Origin: Terebella lapidaria | Taxonomy: Eukaryota; Annelida; Polychaeta; Terebellida; Terebellidae | Reading direction: 5' to 3' | Assembly: GCA_949152475.1 (NCBI GenBank) | Contig: OX424562.1 | Location: 4,774,001-4,838,000, forward strand | Length of the DNA: 64,000 nucleotides | In this document: piece by piece, positions 44,100 to 57,079 of the stretch | Layout of the letters: the number at the start of each line of letters is the position of its first letter | Numbering within the stretch: position 1 is the stretch's first letter | Position numbers and translations under genes: made by a program | Notes under the pieces: model-generated | Seen by the model: the letters and a program-made list of their open reading frames with translations, nothing else | Told to the model about the DNA's origin: nothing | Database searches by the model: none

Positions 44100-46490
44100 A
44101 TCAAAACTGACACCTGCGTTATGCGAAATAATGTGGGTGTATCTCTCGTTATGTATATATCTGCTGACATTATGCAACGATGACGTCACGGATGTACATT
44201 TGTAAACTGATTACTAGTAATAACATCCTTGTAGTAGAATTGTACATTACATAAACAATTTATCATAATTTACAGTAACTGGTAGCAGGAACCTATTGTG
44301 CGCTAGCTGAATCAAAGAGGAATTATGCCTGTCGAAAAAGGTTCATGTCTGTCGATATAAGTTTTAATGCATATACTGTCAGAAAATGAAATACAGGCTA
44401 CACCATCAATAAATTCAGCGAAATATTACTGCCAAAAATATAGTACGCCTCGAGTTTTATGCTGTCGAATTCGACTATCGATACCACAAATGGAGTCAAA
44501 ATCGAACTCGAACATTGTCTTCATGCTATTTATTTGTATAAATAACTCGCATTCATTCATGCGATTTTTCTCTACAGTGCTTTAATGTAGATTGACAAAC
44601 GAATTCTTCGTTCGAATATGTCACGATGCATGTGTTTTTGGTTGTTGAAATTTATCATGTACACGTAGATCTGGGTTCAGTTTTGTCACGATTGGCGACA
44701 TGTGCGCCAACAACAAATTTCCAGGAATACGATTTTATCAACGATTGATGTTTTTGAATTGTCATAAATATACCCCTCCATCTAGTATTATACATGTGAA
44801 CACTGTATAGGTCACTCGTTTATTCATGTATTGTATGTCCTGTACAGTTGGGTTATACCAGAAATACGTATATAGACAACCAGAAATACACATTACGTTA
44901 ATATGCATTTCTGGTTATACATGACATATCAGAAAATTGTCACCATGAAAATGGCACATTATAAAATATAATACCTGTAAGTCGAGGCTGTGGTCTAGCT
45001 GGTCTTTCTATGCCATGTACTCTGTGGTCTCACGCTAAACTTGTTCATGCAGCCAGTTGTGGTCTCACGCTAAACCTGTTCATGCAGCCAGTTGTGTTTT
45101 GTGTGATAGAAAATGCAAAAGATAATGTGCAGGCTTTCACAGAACCTTAATATCTTTAGGGGATATCAACAACTTTCTGCCAAGTTTTCACAATATACGT
45201 ATTGGTATCAATGAAGCTCATTATCTATTAGTATGAGTAATCTGGTCTGAACCTACTTTTAGAGCCTTTTCTGAATGATCTGTGCATAGTAGGCCTATCT
45301 CTAAATAATTCGAATATAAACATGATAATTAAAAAATATACCACACCCATAAGATGTGTCTGGTCACCGTGCCAACCATACTTAACATACGACCCATAGC
45401 AAAGTGATTGCTAGGGAGGTTTTACTCGAGACTGTTATGCCAAAAGAAAGAGTTTTAAAATTATTGAATGGATTTCAGAAAAGGCTCTCGTCTACATTTT
45501 CACCAGTTTTGTGGCTTTGGGCTCATAGCAACCATGGTTGCAATGAGACATATCTCGAGAATAATTTCCTTGGTGACCAATTCTGGTAATTGAACACTGA
45601 TTATATCTCATGCCAAACAAAAAATATTATAAGTGTACATGTTGGTAAATAGAAGTTTCATTACTTAATTAATTTGACCCTTATCATGTCATGAATATTC
45701 ATTCTGAAATGGTGATATCTTCATAAATAATCGAGATATTGACATGCTGTATAATAATTATAATATTCCATGAGATTCACTTAATCAGATCTGTCAAAAA
45801 GACGTATCCTGAGACTCCTGACTTTAGCTGGACTTTAATGTTCCCTCTATCCGTATAATTAATACGTCCCCTAAACTCAAGTTCAACACAAAACCTCGAA
45901 TATTGGCAATTGGTTTTGGCATTGTACCCCAATGGTAAATTTTGGTTCCAAATGGGAGCACAGGAATTCAAGCAAATTTTGTGATTTCATGATCGATAAG
46001 GAATACAACAACTGTGATTCTTTAAGTGAGAACACATGAGAGTGTATTCTTATCAAATATCCTCTTTTCAAAACATTGTGCAATTCGAACGTTGAATAGC
46101 ATGCCAAATTGTGTTCAGATTCAAGTTTGAGGTGAAATTTACCATTGGTTAAATAACCCACTTTTCCAGTTTTGAAGATGGAAACAAGGATCTTCATGGA
46201 AAGATCTTGAAAGAAATCTAAAATTTGGTGAAAACAAATAATAAATGTCTAAAACAAAGATATTAGCAAAAATCATTCAAGGTTGTGTGTTGTACTTGAC
46301 TTTATGGGGTAATATCAAAAGTAAGTCACGATGATGATTAACTGGATCAAACAATATCTGAATGTGGGTGATCGAAGCCCATCAGTTCCCACCAGATGCT
46401 GCCCAGCACCGGCGTGTTTTATTTAGGCCTACTATAGGGTCTATATCAATTAGTGATTATAAATTGAATCGATATCGTACATATGGGTCC
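44100..46490. other. Gene-free stretch with a 35-bp tandem pair
   Basis: A 35-base unit (TGTGGTCTCACGCTAAAC...CAGCCAGT) occurs twice at 45023-45092. A perfect 14-base palindrome GCAACCATGGTTGC lies at 45528-45541. No gene supported. Confidence 0.5.
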
Positions 46491-46493
46491 CGG

Positions 46494-46598
46494 GACATGG
46501 TGAACCAAATAGGCCAACTCAGTAGGCACTCCGCGTAATTGTGGCGGCTAGGCTAGATCGTTCGGTCGCAATATACATGTGGGTTGAACCTTTTGTGG
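46494..46598 (+). repeat. Direct repeat flanking the foldback element, left
   Basis: Begins GACATGGTGAACCA and ends GTTCGGTCGCAATATA...GTTGAACC.TTTGTGG. Recurs at 49294-49386 in the same orientation with an internal gap. Confidence 0.7.
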
Positions 46599-46667
46599 TT
46601 CCGTCCAATTTTACCGAAACAGTGAGAAAAAAGGACAAGCGAATTTAGACGTTATGCTACAGTCTCA

Positions 46668-47275
46668 CAGAACCGTGGCACTACCGGGGTGATCCGGCGT
46701 GGTCCGGGCGTTCAGGGGTAAAAAAATGAAAGAGAAGTGGTCACACCAAAAGTTACACCCTGGTAGTGTCACGGTTCGACTTCCGTCGTGCCACCGTAGC
46801 TCTACCGTGAAGAACCGGAGGTGATCTGTGGTAGAACCATTGTGAAACCGTGATAACTGTGGTATGTCCATGATAGAACCGTAGGGCGACCGAATCGAGA
46901 CCACTGTGCTACCGGCTTGCAAAAATATTTCCCATCGGCCACGGATGCACCACGATGCACCACGGACCTCCAGGCAGCGCTACGGTAACGCCAAGGTCGT
47001 GCCCCGGATCTCCCGGTGACATGACGGTTTCACTGCGGTTTACTACAGATCAGCAATCCGGGGATCCTGTTCCGGTATAGCATTACGGTTTGAAAAAAAT
47101 TGACGGCATGTTGTCAAATTTGTTTGGTCTTCCCGGTGGCGCTCAGGTTGATCCCGGTTCATCACGGTACTAAACGGTTTTACTACGGCAAAGCCGGCAG
47201 CACTACGGATACACCAGAGTAAACCCCGGATCAGACCATTTTTCTGTCGTAGTACTGCCGGGGCGTCATCGGGGT
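46668..47275. repeat. Left outer domain: ACCGTGG-type short repeats
   Basis: Quasi-periodic words such as ACCGTGGCACTACCGG, ACCGTAGCTCTACCG, CTACGGT and GGTCCGGG recur about every 15-20 bases over 600 bases. Confidence 0.75.
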
Positions 47276-48596
47276 CCTAATAGCGATCTTACGTTAATAC
47301 GGTTACGGATGCGTGATTTCACGACTGAATATATAATCAACCAATGGGGCAGCGAGAAAATGACGGTCATGGTCTAATGGCGTTTGTCGTGACCGTTCTG
47401 TCTCTATTTTCAATGAGGAGAATCTACTAATGTGACGAATATATATGCATGAGGCAATTTCGATGAGCGCAACTCGTGCAAAGCGCCGGGAATGATCACC
47501 CGATACAAACAACTGTATTGTTGAAGAACACTAATGTTCGTTCTGGGCATGCATGCCGTAGAACAAAGAGCAAAATTTACTGAATAAACTCCTCTTTGGC
47601 CGCGATTCAGTAACCATGGTAACGGATAAAAATATCATCGTCAAACGGCAATGTTCTATAAATTTTGAAACATCCATTGAAAATGTTCGTAATCTAAAGC
47701 GTGGAAGGGAACGCGTACAGTAGTATATTGTTTATTTCAGTGACATGTACATTCATCATATTTATACAGGAAATAGTATTTCAACATATTGTACCCAGCC
47801 AACAAGGCTTATATGTCACTACATATCATTTACATTAAAAACAAACGATTGACGCACTTCCCAGGCGTACATGTACAAGAGTGTATGCACTCGGATAGGT
47901 TTTGGGGCTGGGTCCTAACGGAAAGTATGCTACAGTTATAAACCTAATATATGTATATTGATAAAAACATGTCAATTTCGACCAAGATCATAGAAAAACG
48001 ACACTTCTGCAAGTCCAATACTCTCGCCACTCCAAGATCATCAGAAATGTTATACTTTACATGCGTCCATTTCCACGAGTAAAATTACGAATACCTTTTC
48101 GTCATTGACACGTACATTCAAAGTCTGAGGGAACCCATGTGGCCAAAATCTGTTAGTACTGTAATAACGTGCTAACATCCCTCACCTTCCTGACTTGAGT
48201 CTGATATCGATCACATCGCAATAAATCAGCATTCAGCAATGCTTCGTATAACACTTTGTTTCAATGATTTGACAGAAAAGTATGTTTTCCTTCACAAACA
48301 TTCAACTTTAGTTTAACTTTTGAATGATCTGTGTATGAGCATGTACTCATGTGTTGTTTTCATATGTAAGTTCAGTCCCAAATTAAACAGTTTTCCACGC
48401 GTGATAACAAAGTCTTACGGCATTTACATATTCAGTCCTCATTAGTCATTGAAAATAGAGACATGACGGTCACGACGAACGCCATCAGACCGTGACCGTC
48501 CTCTTCTTGCTAGCCCATTGGTGGATTATATATTCAGTTGTGAATTCACGCATCCGTAACCGTATTAACGTAAGATCGCTAATGAGACTGGTTCTT

Positions 48597-49275
48597 TAAG
48601 CCACAGTCCCACTGTCCCCGTTTGACGCCCGGTCGAGTCCCGAATCGCAAACTGGGCTTCACTGGGTCTCGTCCAGCCACACCGGGTCTGAAACGGGCAC
48701 ACACCATGTCTCGACCGGCCACAAGGGGTGGATCTGGGTGGTGAACCGGGTCTCGTCCGGGCATTCGCGCGAAATATGAAACATGTTTCATTTTTTTTGG
48801 CGACAGGGGGGATCCTCAGAGGGGGTGGGAAATGGAACCCTGTACCGGGCATGACCGGGAATCATCCTGGAGTCCATCGGGCACACCGGGAGTCATCCTG
48901 GAGACAACCTGGTGTCATCCGGCCACACCAGGTCTCTAATGGCTCTCGACCAGATGAAAAATGTGTCTTTTGGTGAACCGGGAGTAGTCCAGGAGCTGAT
49001 TGTGTTAACTGGGAGTTGACCTGGGGTTAACCTGGAGTTATCCGGGACCTGTTCGAGAGTTAACCGGGTCTGATCCAGGCCCCCAGAGTATCAAAACTCA
49101 TAAAAGGTCTTAGGTGGCCGAGTCCTTCGACCGGGGCTCGTCCGGGACAGTGGGACTACAACTCATTTCTCGCGAATTTTTCGACTTTTTTCACCCTCGA
49201 CTGGGTCTCAACCGGCCCAAACCGGGTAAAAAAATCCGGGAGTCGTCCAGGTCTCAGACCGGGATAGTGGGACTG
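48597..49275. repeat. Right outer domain: ACCGGGTCT-type short repeats
   Basis: Words such as ACCGGGTCTCGTCC, ACCGGGAGTCATCCTGGAG and GTTAACCTGGAGTTATCC recur about every 18-20 bases. The domain is bounded by CACAGTCCCACTGTCC at the inner side and GGGATAGTGGGACTGTAGC at the outer side. Confidence 0.75.
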
Positions 49276-49293
49276 TAGCATTACGGTCTAACG

Positions 49294-49386
49294 TGACATG
49301 GTGAACCAGATATATAGGGGCTCCTTATTAGAGCGACTAGACTAGACCGTTCGGTCGCAATATATGTGGAGTTGAACCATTTGTGG
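49294..49386 (+). repeat. Direct repeat flanking the foldback element, right
   Basis: Second copy of the ~100-base flank at 46494-46598. It starts three bases after the element's right end. Confidence 0.7.
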
Positions 49387-49399
49387 TCCAGAACAACGT

Positions 49400-51058
49400 G
49401 TTTTTCAATCTAGCCCAACAGAAGGCATCAACGAGAAATCGTGCACAGCAAAACATCTGTCGGAAAATCGTCCGGGTCTGTTACCAATGCCACATCAGCC
49501 TTCAGCACTCACGCTCAGCTTGAAATGTGGGGACGTGAACTGTCTCCCGACAAATATCACTTAATACTCCCCGGAGAGTGTGCTAATCCCTTATTAATTA
49601 GGATTTTCCGCAGTTCGCCGCCGTGTTTGGGCGCTGGGGATTAGCGGACTGCGACTTTTCCCGCGCTCGCACCCAGTAAAGGGCGTCAACTCCCGCTGTC
49701 GGCGGGTGTCATTGCTCGACGTGAGCCATCGTGTGCGTGGATTACGTAATTACCATGGTAACGCCTGGCGAAGGCAACGTGCATTCATTGCGAAGTTGGC
49801 GGGTTTGGGATGGACGCGGCTAAATTAGGTGTGAAAGCTTGTCGTGCTATGGATCAGCTCTCGATGACACTTAATGCGAGAGGAGTGGGGGGGGGGGGGG
49901 GGAGGGGGGGGGGGTGTGAATCGGTGGTGCATTGTCCCATGCTGTGAAACTAAGTGCGGCTTCATTACGTGTTAGTGCCACTCTGCATCTACAAGTCATA
50001 TTGGTACGAGATTTTTTTCCTTCCCTTACTTCATATTACAACATTTCATTGACTGCCCGCCTGTCTCGAGCGTTGAGTCCCCTTCACAAGCGACATCTCT
50101 CCCGGTACGTTTAGTCTCTTTCCCCAGTTGCCGCTCGCTAGATCCCCGACTGCGAAATCGCATCATGAAGCCAGTGTGAGTGATGGATCCACGTGCTTCA
50201 GTCCGCCTTCCATCCGTCTGTCCCCCAGGATAAACATACCCCACTCCCCTCGTTCAATAATAAATTCCTCCCGCGGCGACCGTTCCACGTTACTAGGGCA
50301 ATATAATACTGGATGAGGCGGGGTTGGAGATAGACCAAGGGCTTCCCGCTGCCCCGAGCGCCACGCAGTAGTCTAGGCAACCACGCAGGAAAATACCGAC
50401 CATACCAGGGGAGAAATATCGCCCTTTTCCATGGGTTTTAATGCAATACCCCGGCGCATGCAGCTGCATTAAAGCGGTCCAGACAAGCGCGAAACCCCAC
50501 ATTGTCCCTATGTAAAGCAGGGCTCCCATCGAGAACCAAATCTCCCATCCTTCCTGTATGTGTCCTTTACTCCAAAGCAGCCCCCAACCCCACCCCCACC
50601 AGAAACCCCACCCAGATCAATACTCCTGGAGACGGTAGCGGGTGGGTCACGTTTTGGTGGAGGGGGTGTGGTTCGGGAGTGATATGTCGGGATTACACAC
50701 GAAGTGAAGATCCGTTATAACATTGTCTTGGAAAGGGGTGCAAGTTCGTGTCAATCCCAGACAAATACTCTGCAACCCCTTCTCTCCCCCCCCCCCCCCC
50801 CCCCCCTCTCTATCAATAAGTCACCACTCCACCCATGCAGTGCCGCCCTTTCCCTGACTGCAGGACATGTCACCGACAGCGAAACGTGGCGCAAGCGAAA
50901 CAGTCACGTGACAACTAAACGTACACGTGGACCGGATGTTTTGGTGTGTGACGTGGTCTAGGCTATGCCTAGAGGCCCGACTGATGGCGTGTTTGAGGTT
51001 GATGAATGTCTGCAAATTACATTGTTCTCTGTTTTCATGACATTGATGACTAGCCTTG
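49400..51058. other. Gene-free stretch, partly CpG-rich, with G and C runs
   Basis: 49600-49830 is CpG-rich and holds an RFX X-box-like palindrome (ATTACCATGGTAAC, 49749-49762). Runs: G16-A-G11 at 49887-49914 and C21 at 50786-50806. Short frames on both strands have no recognisable content. Confidence 0.5.
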
Positions 51059-51062
51059 TTAA

Positions 51063-51478
51063 GGTAGTCCGCTCCAAACAGTGAGGGGAGGGGTTCAAAG
51101 AGTTTTTCAAAATAAATGACTGTATTAACAAAATCTAGAGCTTCAAAATGACATATTTTTTTGAGTAACTGATCAGCATCGTAAAACTGAAAAGAAAATA
51201 GGGGGTCACCGTATCCGTTCCCTTGGAAAACAAGATGCAAGATGTAAATATTGGCAAAAAAATGTGTGAAAATACCATAAATTAAGTCGTTTTAGTAAAT
51301 GTTTGTGATTTTTTATCAAATATGTCGAAGAAACGAGCACGGTGACCCCCTATTTTCTTTTCAGTATTAGAATGCTGATCAGTTACTCCATAAAATATGT
51401 TATTTTGAAGAGATAATATTCAATATATAACTTTTAAATTTTGACATGTCATTACCTCCCTGTTTGTAGCGGACTACG
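51063..51478. mobile_element. 416-bp MITE in a TTAA duplication
   Basis: TTAA at 51059-51062 and 51479-51482 flanks ends GGTAGTCCGCTCCAAACA and the complement of CGTAGTCCGCTACAAACA. The inverted repeats extend inwards with gaps for about 150 bases (GTAACTGATCAGCAT, CTGAAAAGAAAATAGGGGGT). TTAA specificity is known for piggyBac and Kolobok types. No transposase frame. Confidence 0.85.
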
Positions 51479-51482
51479 TTAA

Positions 51483-54400
51483 GGCCGTAAGAAATATACA
51501 GACGTATGTGCCTACGTATGCAGATCGGACTAATTTCTGACGGGGAGGATCGAGGGGGGGGGGGGGGGGGGGGAGGGCACATGTACATGCAATCCTGTGT
51601 TTCAGAAGCCACTAACAATAGAACAAAAGCTTACAGTTTTGGTATCATTGATCAGATTTGAAATGATTTCATGCATTTTGTCATTAGTATGCCTATTCAA
51701 TAATTTCAGCTTTACTATATTTTATAAATTATGACCCTGGGGGATCTACGTGCCGTTAATATATTATAGCGCACATGCTAAGTGCAGATAGCGACCGCAT
51801 GCGAACAAAGAGAAAGATTAATTACTTTTTTACAGCCGATACGGGTGAAAGGGGACAAGAAAAAATACCACGTGCTCCCATATTGCTTCGTGCATCACGC
51901 GCAACATCTGCATGCGTTTTCGTGATGCATTCGCGAACAAAAGGCGCACTTTTAGTTAGATAAACGACACTTCAGAACAGCTGGAGCAAAAAACACAAGG
52001 TATAAAGTATACCTGGCAGACGCCAGAGGCTAAAATGTAAAATATAAGAAAGAAATTTCGAGAAAGACGATAAAAAAAACCATGTGCGAGCCTGGCCGTG
52101 GCCTATAGAGAATGATGAACGGTGAAAGGGAAAACGGATGATCGAAAAGAACGCGAAAATAAAAGCCACACAAAAAACCGAAGTATTGCATTGCATTGTG
52201 CGCATTTTTCATGCCACGCGAAACAAAACGGTGTACAGTAGGACCTACCGTAATTACTATATGGCTCATTCAGCCCCTTCACTAACCCCCCCCCCCCCAC
52301 CCCTTCCCACCCACCCCCCTCACCCACCCACATCCCTCACAGACCAGACAACCATCCCAGCCAGCCATCAGACCTCGAGGGATCTGCTGATTGATAACCG
52401 AGAATGAAGCCATACACGAAGCGGAAACCACGTGTTTGTTTTCGTTTACTTGCGAGCGGAAATGGGCTTTACCTTTGTGTATTGCATGTACACCGTGCTG
52501 TAGTATGCTGCCTGATTGTATAAGGTATATAGATAGGGGCAGAATGGACCGGTTTTCTAGCCTACTAGCCGCGATAAGGTGACCTCAGTTGGAATTATTA
52601 ATCTCGGACTCTCCACCAAATTTTCTCCTGTCTGCTTTAGTGTTAGGCTATATTTATAAATCCTATCCCAGCATCCGTTGATATTATATTTAAGTATGCT
52701 AGCTCTCTGGTCTGGCGTACGTTTTTTGCATTCCTGTGTAGGCCTATGTTTTCATACATGTAGGTCTATCTACATTTAGATACATACAGGATAGAGTAAG
52801 TATACTATATATAGGGGCCTATGCTCTGCAAAATTAGCGTTAGCAAATGATATTATATTGTCGGATGATATTGCATGTTGTTACAACCCTAAAGACAAAA
52901 TGAATGAGATGGTAAGAGAGCAAAATGTTTTTGGGTTTTTTTCACAAGCGAAAAGACAAAGTGCGAGTCCAGAGAAGCAAGCGAGCACGACACCGACTGC
53001 TGGTCGGTCTACATCCATCACACACAGGTCGCCTCACCATGGTAACCCGGGAAGGTGGGGGTAAAGGGGCCGTATTAAATATTCGTCCCCCAGGAACCAA
53101 CTGACGCGGATGGCGGGCAGTCTACCCCTTGCTGTGCATCAGACACTATGGAGCAGGGAGAGGAAACAACGCTGTATGGCAAGTACTGGCTGCATCCATC
53201 CATGATTGCTGGCGTTGGTCTGCACGTTTTCTCTCCTTCCCTGCAACTCACGTTGAACCCATCAGGCGCACCCCGAGTGAGTGAAACTGTCACCGCGGGG
53301 AACAGAAACGCGACTCGACAGGCTGCTCTCCCTCGCTGCACATGTGAGATGCCCGAGGGAAGGCAAAATCGAGCAGGAAGCGAAAAGAGGGCTCCTATTA
53401 TATTGCGCCATTAGTTCATTTTGGACGGGCACCAGTCAATAACGTATGGTATTTTCCCTGGCGCGTCTGATATTTGTCTTCTTGGGTTTTAAATATTTCG
53501 CGCGATATTGGGCTTTCGGTAGAAGCCGGAGCCAATATTTGCTGTTTTATTTATCATGCGTCTATTGAATCTGCAAGAGGAAGGGGCCGCTCTTGCATGG
53601 ATAGTACTTGTATCCAGCTAAATAAATGGCCTTTTATTGACCCTTATATCTCTATTGTTCTGGCGCTCTCGTCAGGCAAACCAAAACACATCTTTTCACG
53701 GTGATTTTATTCACGGCGCTCGGAGAAGAAGAAAAAACCTCGCTGCCTTTGTCCTGGCAAGCCCCTCGTTGTTTTCAGTCAGCTCTCTTTGTAGTAAATG
53801 TTAATCGCAGCAGCACAATGGAATGGTGGACCGTGCGGGATCGATCGAATCCTCTCCATCCGATAAGTTGATATTTTCAACATCGCCCCTGTGCTAGATT
53901 CTGCTGTCGTCTGCTGTCGGCTGCAGATGGCGGGAAACCAGTCCGCCAGTTCGCTCGATCGTCTGCCATGATTTGTTCGGGCGTCTCACGAAAGGATAGA
54001 ATGGGGGAAAAAACCACGGGGTCTGCAATTGGAGATACGGCTTTTTCCCCCATCAGCAATTCCGTTCACGTGAGGGCCCTGCTCAGACTGACGTGGTTAC
54101 GGCTGTGGAACCTAATTCCGAGCGCTAGCCGAAAGGTCTCCGAGTAGCTCGGCTTACAATATTCAGACGTGGCGACGGTGAAGTGCTCTCAGCCGCTCTA
54201 AACATGCACGGGGCCGTATATGTTAGGATCCGCTGATCAATATTGCAAAAGGGTAGGGCGGCATTAAGCCAGTACTCTCTGGGAAGCCTCCCAAGTAAAT
54301 TGCGTGCATGGCTTTTACAGGTTCCACCAGCGACTCCAGCGTATAACTCAGCATCTATATGGTCTGGTTTTTAGTTTAAACCAACGACAGCTAACCAAGC

Positions 54401-55900
54401 AGCTGACCTTATAAAACGAACATGTGGTTTCGTGCATAAGTTTAGGTCCTTTTTTCATGCTGCATGATATACCCTCTAAATTATGAAATAGCTTAGGCCT
54501 ATGTAGCCTACATTTATTATCGCCTATATTTATCGCCTATATTTATAATCAATTTATATTACATAGGCTATTGATGCAGCCATTGTGAACATGCATGGAA
54601 GAGTATTCTTGTCATAAAAATCGAGTTCAAGGTTGCTAAATGTATTCAACGTCGCCAAATTCGCTGAAATTATCGGATCGATTTGAATTAGCAGTCCGCA
54701 AACGAGCGAGACGCCGAGCAGTACGTTACTATGGACCGGTGTTGTCGGGGAGGGAATACATCCGCGATCGAGGTTGTCACGAGGGGAAAAAAAATAGCGC
54801 TCGTAAATCATGAGTGCCTTGTCCTGTAATACACACCAAATGGGCGATGTCGTTTCATAATTAGCAAGCAGATCGTTTCGTCCAACAGAACAATATGAAG
54901 TCATAGGCGTAGCCCTTTTTAATAGCATCATGATTCAGGAGATAATTTAGTTGAATTTCAGCTAATTTATATTTGAAGTAACTTATTAATAGGTTATCCG
55001 TGCAATTTTAATCTGAAAATCCTCGACCATATTACATATTCAGTAATGTATATATGTGTGTGTACATATGTTAGTCTACTTATTAATAGTGTTAACTTAC
55101 TAATAAATTCACTTTACTAACCAAAACCTGTCCATTTTACTGGCAATGTGACTGTGACGTGCCCAGTCTTTAGTTTTGTAGTGTTGACAACATCATCCGT
55201 ATCATTAATGTACTACGCAATCATCATTATGTCAATTAGTTCAAAAGTGTATGGGATTTCGCTGGCAAGATACCTGTTTGAAGAGACTTATCAGGTGAAA
55301 ATGTTGAAAGTCATGTATATTGTGCTTTTTCATAACTTCGTTAGTTTCTAAAATAATTTAAGTGTTATGATATTTACACCTCATTCGATATTGAAAGAAC
55401 TTAAAGAAGTATTCGTGACAGTCATCTAGTCTGTCAATGGTATTTTATGCTTCACTATTTTCATAACAATCAACCCATCCTATGTTGAGGTAAGGCCATT
55501 CATGCAAGATTATTGAAGCATGGCATGAAGATGATGATAATCATCCTACCTTTCACAAAACCAAACTGTCTTTTAAATATACATTTTTTGACATATGTAC
55601 GTTTTACTATGCCTGATCAGGGTGAAATTTGCACTTTTGTGTACCATAAAAAACAATATCCATGACGTCATAAAGTGTGTTGTTTTGGGCATGAGTATGA
55701 GTAATATTTATGAGTTTCGATACACAACGTTCCCTAGCACACATCCCAGATGGTACAGCCTCTAGTACCCACATTGCCAAGTTTGTGTAATTAAGTTACT
55801 TTAGTTATTAATGATGGATTATTACTATAATTAGTTATTAAAGAGGGTTTTTCTCACATGAACAGTACTCAGTGACATTACTTACATTAAATTCAAAACT
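51483..55900. other. Gene-free stretch with homopolymer runs
   Basis: G20 at 51554-51573 and C13 at 52286-52298. An RFX-type half site CCATGGTAAC lies at 53037-53046. A GC-richer patch spans 53000-54300. No gene or RNA supported; short frames lack recognisable domains. Confidence 0.5.
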
Positions 55901-55903
55901 AAT

Positions 55904-56169
55904 ACCGTATTGGTCCTAATAGAAGCACGCCCCCCTCTTTTCTACAAAAATTTTCGATTTTTGTAACTTTGCATTTCACTTCATATCTTTCTAATGAACT
56001 CTTGGAGTATTCCTATCCACATATTTTGGTTATATAAATCATAACCAAGGGAATTGGAGGCTATAGGTATACTATTCAGTGATTTTCTTAAATTTTACCT
56101 CATTTTTGCGTGCGCTACTGCAGGAGGTCTTGCTTTGGCACGCCATCATACTTTTAGGACCAATACGGC
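55904..56169. mobile_element. 266-bp MITE, second copy of the family in the CEP120 intron
   Basis: Ends ACCGTATTGGTCCTAATAG and TTAGGACCAATACGG are inverted. The interior shares TTTCTAC/TCCAAAA, CACTTCATATC, AATCATAA and GGCTATAGGTAT with 9674-9971 in the same orientation. Confidence 0.75.
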
Positions 56170-56650
56170 ATTGGAAACAACAATAGGTAACTTAAATAAA
56201 TTGCTGATTGAATTAACTCAACTTGTTGATGTCATAATGAGAGGTAAATTTTCACACTGATTTCAGACATTGAAACGTTTATATAGTGACCCTAAATCTC
56301 TATAACCGAGCAAGATAATATGGTTCTGGAGATGACAGAATCATCATCAAAACATGTCAAGCTCTAATTTTTTGGCATGGTAGATCCAGCTTTAACTTCC
56401 AGGATTATTTATGCCTTCATGACCAGTTACTGCTCAATTAGTCATTCTTGAATTCCCAGTCCGCCATCTTGATATCAATGTGAATTCAGCTTTTATAATG
56501 CTTCTTTCTACAATCAGTGTTAGGTTTCCAAAATTGTTAGACAGGGTTCCTATCACAAGTAGGCCTACCCCTTAACATCCACGGTCGCCACGTGCATGCC
56601 AATTCAATGTGATCAGAAACTACACATATCAGTCACCCATAATTCGTTCA

Positions 56651-56716
56651 GGTAGTCCAAGTGGTATTGCATTCACCTGGGAGTTCTACGTGTACATATA
56701 AAATTTGAATCTTATC
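56651..56716 (+). repeat. Possible tRNA-derived SINE relic
   Basis: TAGTCCAAGTGG fits the pol III A box, GCATTCACCTGGGAG resembles a tRNA anticodon arm, and ATTTGAATCTTATCC is a worn B box 50 bases after the A box. No complete cloverleaf, so not a tRNA gene. Confidence 0.35.
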
Positions 56717-57079
56717 CAAATACTCATAATATTTGAATCTCTATATGGGCAAAGACGTTGATGGTCTTTGTTATGGGGTTGCCAATGCTGGACATACAAT
56801 TTCCAATGTTGGTCACTATATTTGTTCGAAATAGGCACCTCTACAATTACGATACAAATTTTCTCAACCTCGTGTATTTACTAGGTATGTATTAGATATA
56901 GCCTGATTGTATCATCACTGCATGTAAGTTACTTCAATACAAACAATTTTTGCCAAACATACTACAGCTGCAAACTTTCATCAAATATATCGACCTCTCA
57001 CGCATATCGCTTGACAAGCAGCAAAACCAATCAATATTTAACTCTTCATAATTTCAGTGTCGTGTCTTCGACCTCGCCA

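Larger units (their letters stand above)
46645..49291. mobile_element. 2.65-kb foldback (TU-like) element
   Basis: The outer ends TTAGAC-GTTATGCTACAGTC (46645) and its diverged complement (to 49291) enclose arms in two parts. The outer parts (46668-47275 and 48597-49275) are degenerate GC-rich short repeats. The inner parts (47281-47420 and 48450-48587) are ordinary unique sequence in inverted orientation, about 88% alike by eye (GCGATCTTACGTTAATACGG, ACTGAATATATAATC). A 1-kb centre has no coding frame. Sea-urchin TU and Drosophila FB elements have this outer-repeat/inner-unique layout. No clear target duplication. Confidence 0.65.

Noticed and set aside
45528-45541. GCAACCATGGTTGC palindrome as an RFX X-box
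   Set aside because: The half-site order is reversed relative to the X-box (GTTGCC...GGCAAC); it is a palindrome but not that motif.
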